A stretch of DNA of 59,981 bases from CAWFFV01 sp963814985 (GTDB lineage: Bacteria; Chloroflexota; Ktedonobacteria; Ktedonobacterales; Ktedonobacteraceae), in assembly GCA_963814985.1 (NCBI GenBank), contig CAWFFV010000081.1, positions 1 through 59,981 on the forward strand, read 5' to 3'. Both the position numbers and the translations under genes were made by a program. Within the stretch, counting starts at the first letter, position 1. Each line of letters opens with the position of its first letter. Below the pieces are notes generated by a model. It was not told the origin of the DNA. It ran no database searches and worked only from the letters and a program-made list of their open reading frames with translations. Below, in pieces: positions 10,588 through 19,854 of the stretch.

Positions 10588-11064
10588 ATGCAACAGTTGA
10601 AACACGTAGCACAACATGCGGCACGCTATCGTATTCGGGGCCGCTCGTACAAACGAAATTCTCTTCTCAAGCCACTCGATATCATCATGGGCGAGTTGGA
10701 GCGTTGCCCTACGCCAACACCTGCCTACGGGCCTGACTACAGTAACGAAATCGAGTTTGCATGTACCAGCAGCAAAGGGCTGATCTATGATCATGTCAAG
10801 CGTATCGCACGCGGCGTCCATGAAGAACATATCTATCAGTATGTCGACCTGTTCTTCGACGAGGTCCTCAAAGAGGTCCATCGCGGCAATGTCAACACCC
10901 TGCTACAGCGCGAGCGCTCGATCCGTAGTGCCTATCTCGTCTATCTGCGCGAGGCATTGGCCGACCTCTTCGTTGCCAGAGGCCAGACCACTTCAAACGG
11001 CCAGGCCCTACAAATGATGGAAGCAACTGAAGACGGTACCGAGGATGCTGAGGAGGCAGAGTGA
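10588..11064 (+). CDS. Separate small-subunit gene, proposed Cas11d
   Basis: A 158-residue protein between cas10d and csc2. ATG 10588 has its own strong ribosome site (AAAGGAG at 10574-10580). The preceding gene stops at 10583, and its frame differs from this one. This frame has a stop at 10573, so it is not a shifted tail. The segment HIYQYVDLFFDEVLKEVHRG followed by an RERSIRSAYLVYLREAL helix resembles what I remember of the C-terminal part of Csc3, which in cyanobacterial I-D systems is produced as Cas11d by internal translation. The C-terminus is acidic. The position and ribosome site are seen; the Cas11d identity is inferred from memory of the family. Confidence 0.6.
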   Translation: MQQLKHVAQHAARYRIRGRSYKRNSLLKPLDIIMGELERCPTPTPAYGPDYSNEIEFACTSSKGLIYDHVKRIARGVHEEHIYQYVDLFFDEVLKEVHRGNVNTLLQRERSIRSAYLVYLREALADLFVARGQTTSNGQALQMMEATEDGTEDAEEAE

Positions 11065-11145
11065 ACCAGGCCAGCATTGCTACAAAATCATCCCAAATCA
11101 TCGTACAACAAAATAATAGTTACGCCATAAAGAAGGAGTCATAGC

Positions 11146-12153
11146 ATGAGTGTTATCAATAGTTTGTCTGCCCTGAACCAGTACAAGGACTATCTTGTCG
11201 ATCACTATCACAATTTTCCTCAGGGCCGTTATGTCAGTCTGGTCGTGATCCGCAAAACCGAATCTGAAACCATTTTCCGTACCGAGGGTAGCGGTGAAGG
11301 ACTTTCCAAGGAGACGGTAATGGCGGGACTCAGTGAGTCACATCGTAAGCCACTGCGCCGCATTGTCATCAGCAAGCGCAAACAGACGGCAGTCGAACGG
11401 CGCACCGGTCGCGAAATATTGCGTGGACATGATCTCCTTGGCACCATTCAGACAAAAGAAGGGCTACGCCCCTGTGCCCTGAATACCAATGCGCCCTGTG
11501 GCAAATGTGTAGACTGTATGCTTTATGGCTATGCAGTTGGCGGTGGTGGCGCACAGAAGAGTCGCGTCATGACCGATGATGCTTACTCGATCGCACCAGC
11601 CGCTCAGGTCACCGCTACACGCACCTTCAACGCCACCTTTGATAATGGCACGATGCGAAGTCCGTTTGATAGGACCAAGGCCTCGACCTCGATTAACGAA
11701 GATGAATACGTCCTGCCGGAAACGCACTTTCTTGATATCGAGACACTCAAGGATGTCACGCCCGGCGAATTGCAATACGTCATCGGCAATATCCTGCGCA
11801 GTCAGCGCTATGGAGCGATCAGTAGCCGTCTTGGTCGCGTCCAGAATACTCTGGTGGCTTTGATTTTTAGCGACACTGAGATTTTTTCTAACCTTGAACT
11901 GACTCAGAATGTTTATGACTTGCTGAGTGCCAATGATCCAGAACTTCCATTCCCGCTCTTGACGGAAACCGTGTGCAAACAGACAGAGGAAGCAATCAAG
12001 ATGCTGCTTACGCGGGTAGTTGGTCGCACACCGCTGGTTGTCGATGGTGAGGTGTTAGCACGCCTCCGTGAGGAGACCGTTAACCTCTACCGCAATCCAG
12101 AGAACGTCAAGGCGCTACTGGAGGAAGTGATGCTAGGTTACCCACAGAAATAG
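11146..12153 (+). CDS. csc2: Type I-D backbone protein Cas7d (Csc2)
   Basis: The repeated backbone subunit that wraps crRNA in the I-D Cascade. The 335-residue protein matches Csc2 along its length: KTESETIFRTEGSGEG near the start, ISKRKQTAVERRTGREILRG in the middle, a cysteine cluster (CGKCVDCMLYGYAVG), KSRVMTDDAYSI, and GNILRSQRYGAISSRLGRV near residue 220. ATG 11146 follows GAAGGAG. The gene is intact and follows the small-subunit gene by about 80 bp. The identity is secure. Confidence 0.95.
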   Translation: MSVINSLSALNQYKDYLVDHYHNFPQGRYVSLVVIRKTESETIFRTEGSGEGLSKETVMAGLSESHRKPLRRIVISKRKQTAVERRTGREILRGHDLLGTIQTKEGLRPCALNTNAPCGKCVDCMLYGYAVGGGGAQKSRVMTDDAYSIAPAAQVTATRTFNATFDNGTMRSPFDRTKASTSINEDEYVLPETHFLDIETLKDVTPGELQYVIGNILRSQRYGAISSRLGRVQNTLVALIFSDTEIFSNLELTQNVYDLLSANDPELPFPLLTETVCKQTEEAIKMLLTRVVGRTPLVVDGEVLARLREETVNLYRNPENVKALLEEVMLGYPQK

Positions 12154-12172
12154 CAAGTAAGCGAGAGAGAGC

Positions 12173-12904
12173 ATGGCGATACATATCTATCAAGGCCAGC
12201 TCACACTCATGGAGCATACCTACTTCGCCAGCCGCGAGGTGGGTATCCTCTACGAAAGTGAGCCGCTGATCGGCAACTATGCGCTAACATACGCGCTAGG
12301 CTGGTGCGCCGCTCCATATGATTGGAGCGGCCCCCCACGCTATCAGCAGGATCTGGCACCACTCAATAAACGAGGCTGGTACATTACACCGGCTACCTTT
12401 CGACCCGGAAAACTGCGCTACGTCTTTAGCCAGTTCAATGCGCAATCAGATAGCTACTACTTCCGCTTCGATCAGAACGCTATTGCCACGACAGCGAAGA
12501 AAGCACGTGCGGCAAACTTCCCTCAGGCGGGCAAGATCCGTATGCTGGGAGCGGAAAGCGTTGCCGATCTGTATGTTATTGCGCAATCGGACGAGGTGCC
12601 ACCGTTGCCGAGCTATATCCGTCTTGGCAAGTTTAACAGTAAGGCACGCATCGAATGGGTTGAGTTACACCCGACCTCGTCCCAGCCACAGCAAGAGACA
12701 CACGAGCTATCGCTGTTTTTGAACGCGGCTGATCTTCCCACAGAGGCCGTCCAGAATCTGCGCAGTTTCTCAGTGTATAACATTTACCCTGCCCCACTGC
12801 TCAGGCAAGCTCACTTACAGACTGCGTTCTGGCATGCCAGTGATGGGAAGGGACATAGCACATGGCTACCAGCAGGTATGCGCTACGGTGTCGAAACGCT
12901 GTAA
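12173..12904 (+). CDS. csc1: Type I-D protein Cas5d (Csc1)
   Basis: The Cas5-family subunit that caps the 5' handle of crRNA in type I-D. The 243 residues include the Csc1 signatures IGNYALTYALGW near residue 33 and LPSYIRLGKFNSKARIEW near 145. It starts 19 bases after csc2, with a GAGAGAGAG ribosome site, and is intact. This is the usual csc2-csc1 order of the subtype. Confidence 0.92.
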   Translation: MAIHIYQGQLTLMEHTYFASREVGILYESEPLIGNYALTYALGWCAAPYDWSGPPRYQQDLAPLNKRGWYITPATFRPGKLRYVFSQFNAQSDSYYFRFDQNAIATTAKKARAANFPQAGKIRMLGAESVADLYVIAQSDEVPPLPSYIRLGKFNSKARIEWVELHPTSSQPQQETHELSLFLNAADLPTEAVQNLRSFSVYNIYPAPLLRQAHLQTAFWHASDGKGHSTWLPAGMRYGVETL

Positions 12905-12929
12905 TCACATCAGGAAAGAAGGCAAATGC

Positions 12930-15400
12930 ATGTTATCACTAATGTTGCAGTTCCAGGAAGAATATCGATGGTTGGGTGACAATCCTGCACCATTGACTTT
13001 TCCCTATGGACTCCTCTATCACCAGTGGCGTACCTATCTGGCGAATGCGCCAATTATCGTCAATACCCATAATACTGGCACAGGTAAAACAAAAGCGGCC
13101 CTGCTTCGCCTCTTGAAACGCGCACAGGAGAAAGGCTTCGAGAACCTGTACTCAGAGGAAGACAATGTCCTCTTTATCGCGCCCACCAACGAACTGATCG
13201 CACAACACGCACGCGATGCCGAGCAGTTCTGCAAGGATAATAAGCTCCCTTACCGCGTACTGCCAATTACGGCCAAAATGGTCGACGAGTACAAAGATAA
13301 GACCGGATTTAGTGAAGAGTCATTGCGCAGGAGCGCAGCTTTGCACTATATCCTGCGCGATGGCAGTCTGGTCAAAGGTGATTATGAGAAGCGAGGAACG
13401 ATCTATGTTGTTAACCCGGACATTTTCTACTATGCGACCTACTTTGGGTACAATCGCAATGACAGCAGTCTTCTCTTTTCCCACTTTCTGAGCTTCAACT
13501 ATATTATTATCGACGAGTTGCACTACTACGATCCTAAACAACTCGCAGCATTCCTGTTCTTCATCAAGCTCTCACAGCACTATGGCTATTTCGATAGCAG
13601 CTCTGTAAAACGCCAGTTCTGCATTCTCACGGCTACGCCACGCGAGCGGGTCGCCGACTACCTCACACGCACAGGGCTGGACATTGCCTGGATCAAGCCA
13701 GATGAAGAACATATTCCATCAGAAGATCGTGCGAAGATCGAACCTACCCGTGCCCTGGCCCCGGCTCAGCTCACAGTGTATAGCACTGAGGAGTTGCAGG
13801 AGACTGAGCGTACCGGCGGTCTGGTCCATCTGGTCCGCCGCCAATGTGCTATGTTACGCGACAGGATCTATGGGCACGATGACGATGGTGCGATCATTTC
13901 CAGTTCGCTGGGTAGTATCAGCACGATTCATCAGGTATTGCATGGGACTATTCAAGAGCAGGAGATGGGGCGTATTACAGGAGCAGAGACTAAGCAGGGC
14001 CGCAGCAAAGCCAGGGAGAAGCGTCTGATCCTGGCAACGCCAACTGTTGATATTGGCTATAATTTTGAACGTTCCGAGGTCAAAAAAGATCGTCAGAATA
14101 TCGATTTTCTCCTGATTGATGCCAGCGCCGGTGATGAACTGGTGCAACGTGTAGGACGCGCTGCCCGCGTGCTTGGCAAAGATCAACAGGACATACCGAG
14201 CCAGATACAGGCCGTTATTGATCCTGAGAGCTATAAATTACTGATGCAGTACGATGGGCAAACGATCAGTCGTCAGCTCTTTGGTGATCTGGCGCTGAAG
14301 ATGCCACGTAAGAATGATCTATATGCCTATATCAGGAGCGGTGCTATCATCGAAGCGTTCCGTACAATCTCTTCTCTCGAACAGGGGCTGTCAGATAGCG
14401 AGCAGCACCAGCTCAACGGTTTCTTTCAGGAGCTACAAATTCTCTTCAGTGGCCCGGACCAGGGCACTAGAAAACCACTGACCTATAAATTTGTTGCTAG
14501 CTATCAGCGCAAGTTCTATCAGCGTCAGGAGCACTATGGCAAACTACGGACCATTCCACTGGATACCTTTGAGCATGTTGCACTTCAACTCATGGGTCCG
14601 GTTACCTGGGAACCGTCGGAAGCAGAGCGAGCAATGGTGGTCCGGTTGAGACAGGCCCGACAGCATGGCGAGGTCGAGCCGTCGAAAAAGAAAGCTATCC
14701 AATGGTTGCGGCGCGATGTCTCGGATTACTTTAAAGACCGCGCCCGTTTCAACTTCCGCGATAGTTTCCAGCCACCGTTAGCTGTCTTTTAATCGATCCA
14801 CTGAACCTGCATTCCAGTGAGAAGATTAACAGCTACAACGCGCTCCACTTTATTAAATATTACGAGGCGCGCTGGTTTGATACGCTCAGTGAGTGGAAGG
14901 AGGCGGTTGAGTCAACTGGAAAACAACCAGGGTTGGCAGAGGTTGATACTAAGGCAGCAGCCTATTGTTATCTTACGGCGTTACGTGAGCAGCCCATGCA
15001 GATTGGTCTACGGCTTGATGCTCGCGAGTATACCAGAGCGGAGTGGGAGGAACTGCACGCATACCAGGTAACAACACTTCAGGGCTTGCGTATCATCGCA
15101 ACCAGAGATGATCAGGGTTTACCACGAAATGTCAGTGAGCTCTTCAGCCAGCAGTTCATTCCAGCATTCGTCGCCTGGGATGATCCTCAGAGCCACACGC
15201 TGCGCGCGATGAGAAATTTGAGAAAACAGGCCCGTTTCTATCCCTTATCGCTCAAGGTTACTTTTGACGACGAAGAAATTTCCTACAGTGCAGTGCTGGG
15301 TAACATGGCATTTCAGCTTTGTGCAGAGCTTCCTTACTGGGCCTTACAGAAAGATCTCCATCGCACACTGAAAGAAGACGATCAGCCGCTCATCTGTTAA
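12930..15400 (+). CDS. cas3: Type I-D helicase Cas3' (frameshift near 14785)
   Basis: A superfamily 2 helicase that unwinds target DNA; it has no HD domain, which in I-D resides in Cas10d. ATG 12930 follows AGGAAAGAAGG. Walker A is NTGTGKT near residue 50, the DExH box is IIIDELHYYD near 195, and motif VI is QRVGRAAR near 405. The first frame stops at 14792 after SFQPPLAVF. The next frame continues naturally (LLIDPLNLHSSEKINSYNAL) to 15400, ending in EDDQPLIC. A one-base change in the CTTTTAA tract at about 14785-14790 would join them into about 820 residues. It could instead be two polypeptides, but no start or ribosome site supports that. Confidence 0.82.
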
Positions 15401-15421
15401 ACACATTAGAAAGGACAACCA

Positions 15422-16408
15422 GTGGAACAGCATTCAACGACTTCCACCGATAGCAACGAGCGTGGTGAACTTTTCTCTATGCTGATACGGTTACACCCAT
15501 TAGAACGGGGCGAGGTATTTCCTGGCTCTGGTCATCATGTACAGGCAGCGTTCCTGGATATGGTACATCAGGGTGATCAACAGCTATCGGACAAACTTCA
15601 TCAACCAAATCAGCGCCGTCCCTATACCTTGAGTCTGTTGCAGGGTTTCAACCATCTCACAACAACCGAATTGGCGGAGGCAATGAATAAAAACCGCCCG
15701 GTCGAGGTGCTGCCAGGACAGGTCTATTGGATACGGATTACGACGCTTGACGCAACCGTTTTCCAGACCTTTATCCGCTACCTGCTCACAAAAGCACGCC
15801 AGGTGACTGTTCGCCTCAATAACGCGACGTTTGAGGTCAGTCGCCTCCTTGCCTCGCCCGATCCACAGCAGGCCACAACCTCCTGGGTTGCCTACAGTTC
15901 ATTTGCTGAACTGTACCAGCAGCAGATGCCCCATCGCCTGTATGAGCTTGAATTCGCCTCGCCCACTGCATTCAGCAAGGGACAACTGGCATGGGGCAAG
16001 CAGCTTCATCTCTTTCCGATTCCTGCCGAAACCTTCGAGAGTCTTGCCCGCCAATGGGATAGTTTTGCTCCATCGGCATTTAGCTTGCAAACACACGAAC
16101 AGACCCCGGCAACTATCGCGGCATGGTGTCAGGAGAATGTTATCGTCACGCAATATACATTGGAGACGCGTTATCTGGCATCAAATAAATTTGGGCAGGT
16201 CGGCTTTTTTGGCCATGTCACCTATGAAGTGAAGGGTGATCCACGAGCACCTGCCGCTCGCTGGCTCACACCTCTGGCCCGCTTTGCCCTGTTTAGTGGC
16301 GTGGGTTATAAAACAGCGATGGGTATGGGGCAATGTCGTATTCATATGATCGGTGAGTCCGATCGTCGTCCGCAGATACAACGACGACAGCAGGAGGTGA
16401 AGCAGTGA
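15422..16408 (+). CDS. cas6: CRISPR endoribonuclease Cas6
   Basis: Processes pre-crRNA within the repeat. GTG 15422 follows AGAAAGGAC. The 328-residue protein begins with a ferredoxin-like strand (FSMLIRLHPLERGEVFPG). It ends with the glycine-rich loop typical of Cas6 (FALFSGVGYKTAMGMGQCR). It is 21 bases downstream of the cas3 end, and its stop overlaps the cas4 start, so it is translated within the same operon. The general Cas6 identity is firm; I cannot point to the catalytic histidine with certainty. Confidence 0.88.
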   Translation: MEQHSTTSTDSNERGELFSMLIRLHPLERGEVFPGSGHHVQAAFLDMVHQGDQQLSDKLHQPNQRRPYTLSLLQGFNHLTTTELAEAMNKNRPVEVLPGQVYWIRITTLDATVFQTFIRYLLTKARQVTVRLNNATFEVSRLLASPDPQQATTSWVAYSSFAELYQQQMPHRLYELEFASPTAFSKGQLAWGKQLHLFPIPAETFESLARQWDSFAPSAFSLQTHEQTPATIAAWCQENVIVTQYTLETRYLASNKFGQVGFFGHVTYEVKGDPRAPAARWLTPLARFALFSGVGYKTAMGMGQCRIHMIGESDRRPQIQRRQQEVKQ

Positions 16409-17052
16409 TATCAGCAAGTCAGCGAGCATACGATGAGCCAGAGACGATCCCCATCTCCTATCTCAATGCTTATGTCTACTGTCCACGCCGATTCTACTAC
16501 GAATTTGTACAAAGCGACATGCTGGAGAATGAGTTCGTCCTTGAGGGCACGCTTCTTCACCAGCGCGTGGACACGCCGGGTCAGCATATTGTCCAGAACG
16601 AAGTCCAGACGACACGTCTCTATCTCCATAGCGACACCTTACGGTTAAGTGGCTTCGCCGACCTGATCGAAGAGGAAAACGGCGTGCCAATTCCGGTTGA
16701 GTACAAACACGGTAAAGAGGGTCGCTGGATCAACGACCATGTTCAACTCTGCGCTCAAGCGATGTGTCTGGAGGAACGCCTGCCAGGAACAGTGATTACA
16801 CATGGCTATATCTTTTACTTTGGCTCACGCAAAAGAGTGCGCGTCGAGTTTGACCTTGATTTACGAATCAGAACGCATGGTGTGATCGCAGAGGCATGCA
16901 GTGTTGCTGTTCAGCCGACACCCCCACCTCCGCTTGAGGGAAAAATGGCGATCCGTTGTCGTGACTGTAGCCTGCAAACGCTGTGCCTGCCGAACGAGGT
17001 CAGGCTCTTGCATGGGAAGGGAAAAGCATATGCCGACATTATACCTGACTGA
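16405..17052 (+). CDS. cas4: CRISPR adaptation nuclease Cas4
   Basis: A RecB-like, iron-sulfur nuclease that trims and selects PAM-bearing prespacers with Cas1-Cas2. GTG 16405 overlaps the cas6 stop (GTGA). Cys26 in YCPRR and the C-terminal trio C185, C188, C194 (CRDCSLQTLC) would bind the 4Fe-4S cluster. The nuclease core is GFADLIEEENGVPIPVEYKHG-like, supplying Asp, Glu and Lys, with a QxxxY-like helix (QLCAQAMCLEE) after it. At 215 residues it is normal for the family. Its 3' end overlaps the cas1 start. Confidence 0.93.
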   Translation: MISASQRAYDEPETIPISYLNAYVYCPRRFYYEFVQSDMLENEFVLEGTLLHQRVDTPGQHIVQNEVQTTRLYLHSDTLRLSGFADLIEEENGVPIPVEYKHGKEGRWINDHVQLCAQAMCLEERLPGTVITHGYIFYFGSRKRVRVEFDLDLRIRTHGVIAEACSVAVQPTPPPPLEGKMAIRCRDCSLQTLCLPNEVRLLHGKGKAYADIIPD

Positions 17053-18115
17053 AGATCGCTCGCTAGTGCGGCGCGACACAGAGGACTGTTTGTTAATCCA
17101 GGTGCCAGAGCAACATGGTAAAGAGGGAGCGGCGGCCTATAAACGGCGCGTCCCGCTTGTCAAAGTGGAGTCGGTTGTGGTTATGGGAGAGGTCACATTA
17201 ACTGCTTCGGCGCTGCATATGCTGCTGGACAAGAACATCGAGATTCACTTTCTGGACGGTATAGGACGCTCAAAAGGTCATCTCTCGCCCGCACTTTCCA
17301 AAAACTCACTCCTGCGTCTGGCCCAGCATCGCGCTCATATCAATGGACAACAGCGCTATGAGCTGGCCCGCCGTTTTGCAATTGGCAAACTCTCGAATCA
17401 GCGTACCATGCTCCAACGCTACCAGCGCCGCCTGACCGATCCCATGCTCAGTCAGGCAATAGAGACGATTACAGCAAGCCTGAAACGCCTCGCAACCCCA
17501 ATGACTGAAAATACCGAAGGGCCAACGCTGACCACCGGCGACGTTGGCATTAAGGGAACGCTTATTGAAACTATTCTTGGCCTGGAAGGGGCTGGCAGCT
17601 CGGCCTATTTCCATTGTTTCGGTCGCCTGCTTGTCGATCAGGAAACATGGCCATTCAATGGTCGTGTGAGGCGTCCGCCGACCGATCCCGTCAATGCACT
17701 ACTCAGCTATGGTTACTCGATCTTAACCAGCCATGTCTCCAGTGCTGTGCAGATCGTCGGCTTCGACCCTTGTATTGGCTACCTGCACAGTTCGACCTAT
17801 GGGCGTCCGGCGCTTGCCCTCGATCTGATGGAAGAGTTCCGCCCTTTGATTGTTGATTCCGTTGTGCTCAGCATCCTGAACAATCGTATGCTTACCCCGA
17901 ATGACTTCCATTGCGAGTTAGGAGCATATCGCCTTAAGAAAGAGCCGCGCAAAATATTCCTGACCAGGCTTGAAGAACGTCTGAATGAGGAGATCACTCA
18001 TCCGGTATTTGGCTACAAGGCTAAATATCGTTACTGCATTGAACTCCAGGCCCGGCTCGCCGCCAAGTATCTTACCGGCGAGACCGACGTGTATCCGCCG
18101 CTGATCATGCGCTAA
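17030..18115 (+). CDS. cas1: CRISPR integrase Cas1
   Basis: The catalytic integrase of spacer acquisition. I place the start at ATG 17030 (MPTLYLTEDRSLV), preceded by GGGAAGGG, overlapping the cas4 end; an in-frame ATG lies at 17012. It is 361 residues. The metal ligands are present: Glu near 186 (LGLEGAGSSAYF), His near 253 (IGYLHSSTYGRP) and Asp near 265 (ALDLMEEFRP). It is intact, so the adaptation module looks functional even though cas10d is broken. Confidence 0.95.
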   Translation: MPTLYLTEDRSLVRRDTEDCLLIQVPEQHGKEGAAAYKRRVPLVKVESVVVMGEVTLTASALHMLLDKNIEIHFLDGIGRSKGHLSPALSKNSLLRLAQHRAHINGQQRYELARRFAIGKLSNQRTMLQRYQRRLTDPMLSQAIETITASLKRLATPMTENTEGPTLTTGDVGIKGTLIETILGLEGAGSSAYFHCFGRLLVDQETWPFNGRVRRPPTDPVNALLSYGYSILTSHVSSAVQIVGFDPCIGYLHSSTYGRPALALDLMEEFRPLIVDSVVLSILNNRMLTPNDFHCELGAYRLKKEPRKIFLTRLEERLNEEITHPVFGYKAKYRYCIELQARLAAKYLTGETDVYPPLIMR

Positions 18116-18126
18116 AGAGGAGAAGT

Positions 18127-18432
18127 ATGAGCAGATCGCCGGCTTCAACGGGTCAGCACACATGGTACATCATCGCCTACGACATTCCGGACGATCGTAG
18201 GCGAACCAGGATTCACAAAATCCTCACTGGCTTTGGCAACTGGACGCAGTACTCGCTCTTTGAATGTTACATTTCCCGCAAGGAGTTGGTTCAACTCAAG
18301 AGTAAGATGGCGCGTCACATCGATGACACCCAGGACAGTATTCGTTTTTACCCACTCTGTGCCAATTGCATCGACAAAGTCGAAACGGTCGGCGGCCCAC
18401 CGCCGACCGAGGAAATAGTATTCGTCGTCTAG
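18127..18432 (+). CDS. cas2: CRISPR adaptation protein Cas2
   Basis: The structural partner of Cas1 in the integration complex. The 101-residue ferredoxin-fold protein carries the typical YDIPDD segment (Asp19) and an FECYISRKEL strand. ATG 18127 follows AGAGGAGAAG, 11 bases after cas1. It is the last gene of the cas operon and points toward the array. Confidence 0.94.
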   Translation: MSRSPASTGQHTWYIIAYDIPDDRRRTRIHKILTGFGNWTQYSLFECYISRKELVQLKSKMARHIDDTQDSIRFYPLCANCIDKVETVGGPPPTEEIVFVV

Positions 18433-18627
18433 CCACTGAAATTGAGTTTTGCGAGAGGGGTGCGTGGAGGAGGTCGTGAGCTCAGCCTCTCGCACCGCTC
18501 CCCAGGCCGATCCAGAGAGGGTGTATGCATAAATGCCCGAATTGCCCGCTTCCAAAACCGCCTTCCAGAAGACCATCTCGCAAACCCTGGTATTTCCCCG
18601 CTTGATATGCTATACTAGCGCCAGGCC
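18433..18627 (+). promoter_or_regulatory. CRISPR leader region
   Basis: The 195 bases between cas2 and the first repeat contain no gene. An inverted repeat (TGCGAGAGG at 18450-18458, complement at 18486-18494) competes with a second possible stem (GGTGCG with CGCACC), so alternative folding is possible. The leader side is assigned because the opposite end of the array carries the degenerate repeat. Confidence 0.55.
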
Positions 18628-18888
18628 GTGGGAATGACTTGTGAAGCCCGGTGGGGATTGAAACGCCTGTATTGACGCCGTTCTATGCTATCATAGCTGA
18701 TGCCGTGGGAATGACTTGTGAAGCCCGGTGGGGATTGAAACTAGTTTGCATTTTCATCTTCATTTCTGTCCTGAGAAAGTGGGAATGACTTGTGAAGCCC
18801 GGTGGGGATTGAAACACTGTAATCAGTGCAAGACGTAAACCAGCCGTTGCAGTGGGAATGACTTGTGAAGCCCGGTGGAGGGTCGGCA
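18628..18888 (+). CRISPR. Type I-D CRISPR array, four repeats and three spacers
   Basis: Repeats of 37 bp start GTGGGAATGACTTGTGAAG and end GTGGGGATTGAAAC. The first three (18628-18664, 18705-18741, 18779-18815) are identical. The fourth (18852-18888) loses the 3' part after CCCGGTGG, as expected for the distal end. Spacers are 40, 37 and 36 bp (18665-18704, 18742-18778, 18816-18851). The repeat points in the same direction as the cas operon and ends with the common ATTGAAAC. Three spacers is very short for a complete locus. Confidence 0.95.
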
Positions 18889-18960
18889 TTAAATTATTTG
18901 TAGAGAGCTAGCATTAATGAATTGTCCTCTCGAATGCTGCTCTCTGAGGGAGAAATGCCG

Positions 18961-19032
18961 TAGGGGCGCGGTTTACAAGACCGTACCCGTTATGCCGTTA
19001 ATGCAAACACGGGCTTGTAAACCGCGCCCCTA
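18961..19032. repeat. Palindromic MITE/REP-like element
   Basis: A perfect 19-bp inverted repeat (TAGGGGCGCGGTTTACAAG at 18961-18979, complement at 19014-19032) with further pairing inside (ACCCGT with ACGGGC). This GTAGGGGCGCGG...CCGCGCCCCTAC layout is the kind of non-coding palindrome that occurs in many copies in Chloroflexota and cyanobacterial genomes. It sits just after the CRISPR array. The copy number cannot be judged from one window. Confidence 0.65.
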
Positions 19033-19147
19033 CCCTAAGCTCGTACCCTTTTCGGTGCCCTTCGTTTATGCGGAAAATTTCCTCAAATCCCCAGACTTCG
19101 AGGATCTCCCATAAGCTGGTTGGCTGATCTTGTCAGATTTTGTCAGA

Positions 19148-19513
19148 TCAGTATTCTTTTAATATATCGAGATTTGCATGCCACAGTTGCTCAGGGGTTT
19201 TCAAGTCGTCCAGAAATTCAGCCTGGCTCTGTTGTTCCTTTACCTCTAGCTTCTCCTGAAACTGCCGAATCATCTTAGAGATTGCCTTCTCCTGCATATC
19301 AAGAACATAGGCATCTTCTACTCTTTTTAGACCATAACCTTCTATAATATATAGTGGAGCCAGATAAAGTTTTTTTACCAGTGTACGCCCTTGCTCTGAG
19401 ACAGCTTGTGCATAGATACGCTTAATCCGCTTCTCAGGATACTGTTCAACCCAAAAATCTGCAATTGCATGGATGATTCGATTGGCAAGTTCAGGGTAAT
19501 CAGGATGTATCAC
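19148..19513 (-). CDS. Unknown protein resembling an acetyltransferase C-terminal part
   Basis: A 121-residue protein. The segment KRIYAQAVSEQGRTLVKKLYL followed by APLYIIEGYGLKRVEDAYVLDM resembles the last strands of GNAT-like acetyltransferases, but the acetyl-CoA loop is missing. It may be a truncated gene. The C-terminal third is a charged helix (QEKLEVKEQQSQAEFL). No clear ribosome site is visible upstream. The family assignment is tentative. Confidence 0.4.
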   Translation of the reverse strand: MIHPDYPELANRIIHAIADFWVEQYPEKRIKRIYAQAVSEQGRTLVKKLYLAPLYIIEGYGLKRVEDAYVLDMQEKAISKMIRQFQEKLEVKEQQSQAEFLDDLKTPEQLWHANLDILKEY

Positions 19514-19854
19514 AGCACTATGAGCAAGCTATCATAAATGATGTGATGCTCAAGCTGACATCGAGAGAGAAGGACGATGGAAACCAAAGCACGCATCCTT
19601 CTCTAATCTCTCTCGTGAGTTTATGGTCCGCATGCCGGGAAACAAATACCATGATAAATTCATCACGACACAGTACCATAGCACAGTTTTTGGCATGATT
19701 CTTGCGGTACTATTAATCAAGACGTTGTGTTACTACTCAGGCCAGGAGGTGTGTTCTTTATCCAAATCGGCGTTTAGCTACTATTTCTCCATACCACACA
19801 GGAGAAAGTAGAGTGCTAATCTCTCTTTAATTTCTATCACAAAGGAGTTCATCC
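19514..19854. other. Intergenic region with one hairpin
   Basis: No convincing gene. An imperfect inverted repeat at about 19562-19615 (AGAGAAGGA at 19566-19574 with its complement at 19596-19604, plus outer CGAGAG/CTCTCG) is the only structure seen. A ribosome site for the next gene (AAAGGAG) lies near 19841. Confidence 0.35.

Noticed and set aside
10588..11064. Treating the small gene as just another frameshifted tail of cas10d
   Set aside because: Its frame has a stop at 10573 and it has its own well-placed ribosome site, so a simple frameshift does not explain it.
18433..18576. Minus-strand 143-codon frame across cas2 and the leader
   Set aside because: It is mostly antisense to cas2, whose identity is certain.
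19623..19811. 62-codon plus-strand frame ahead of the phosphoesterase
   Set aside because: No ribosome site and unconvincing composition despite one hydrophobic stretch.
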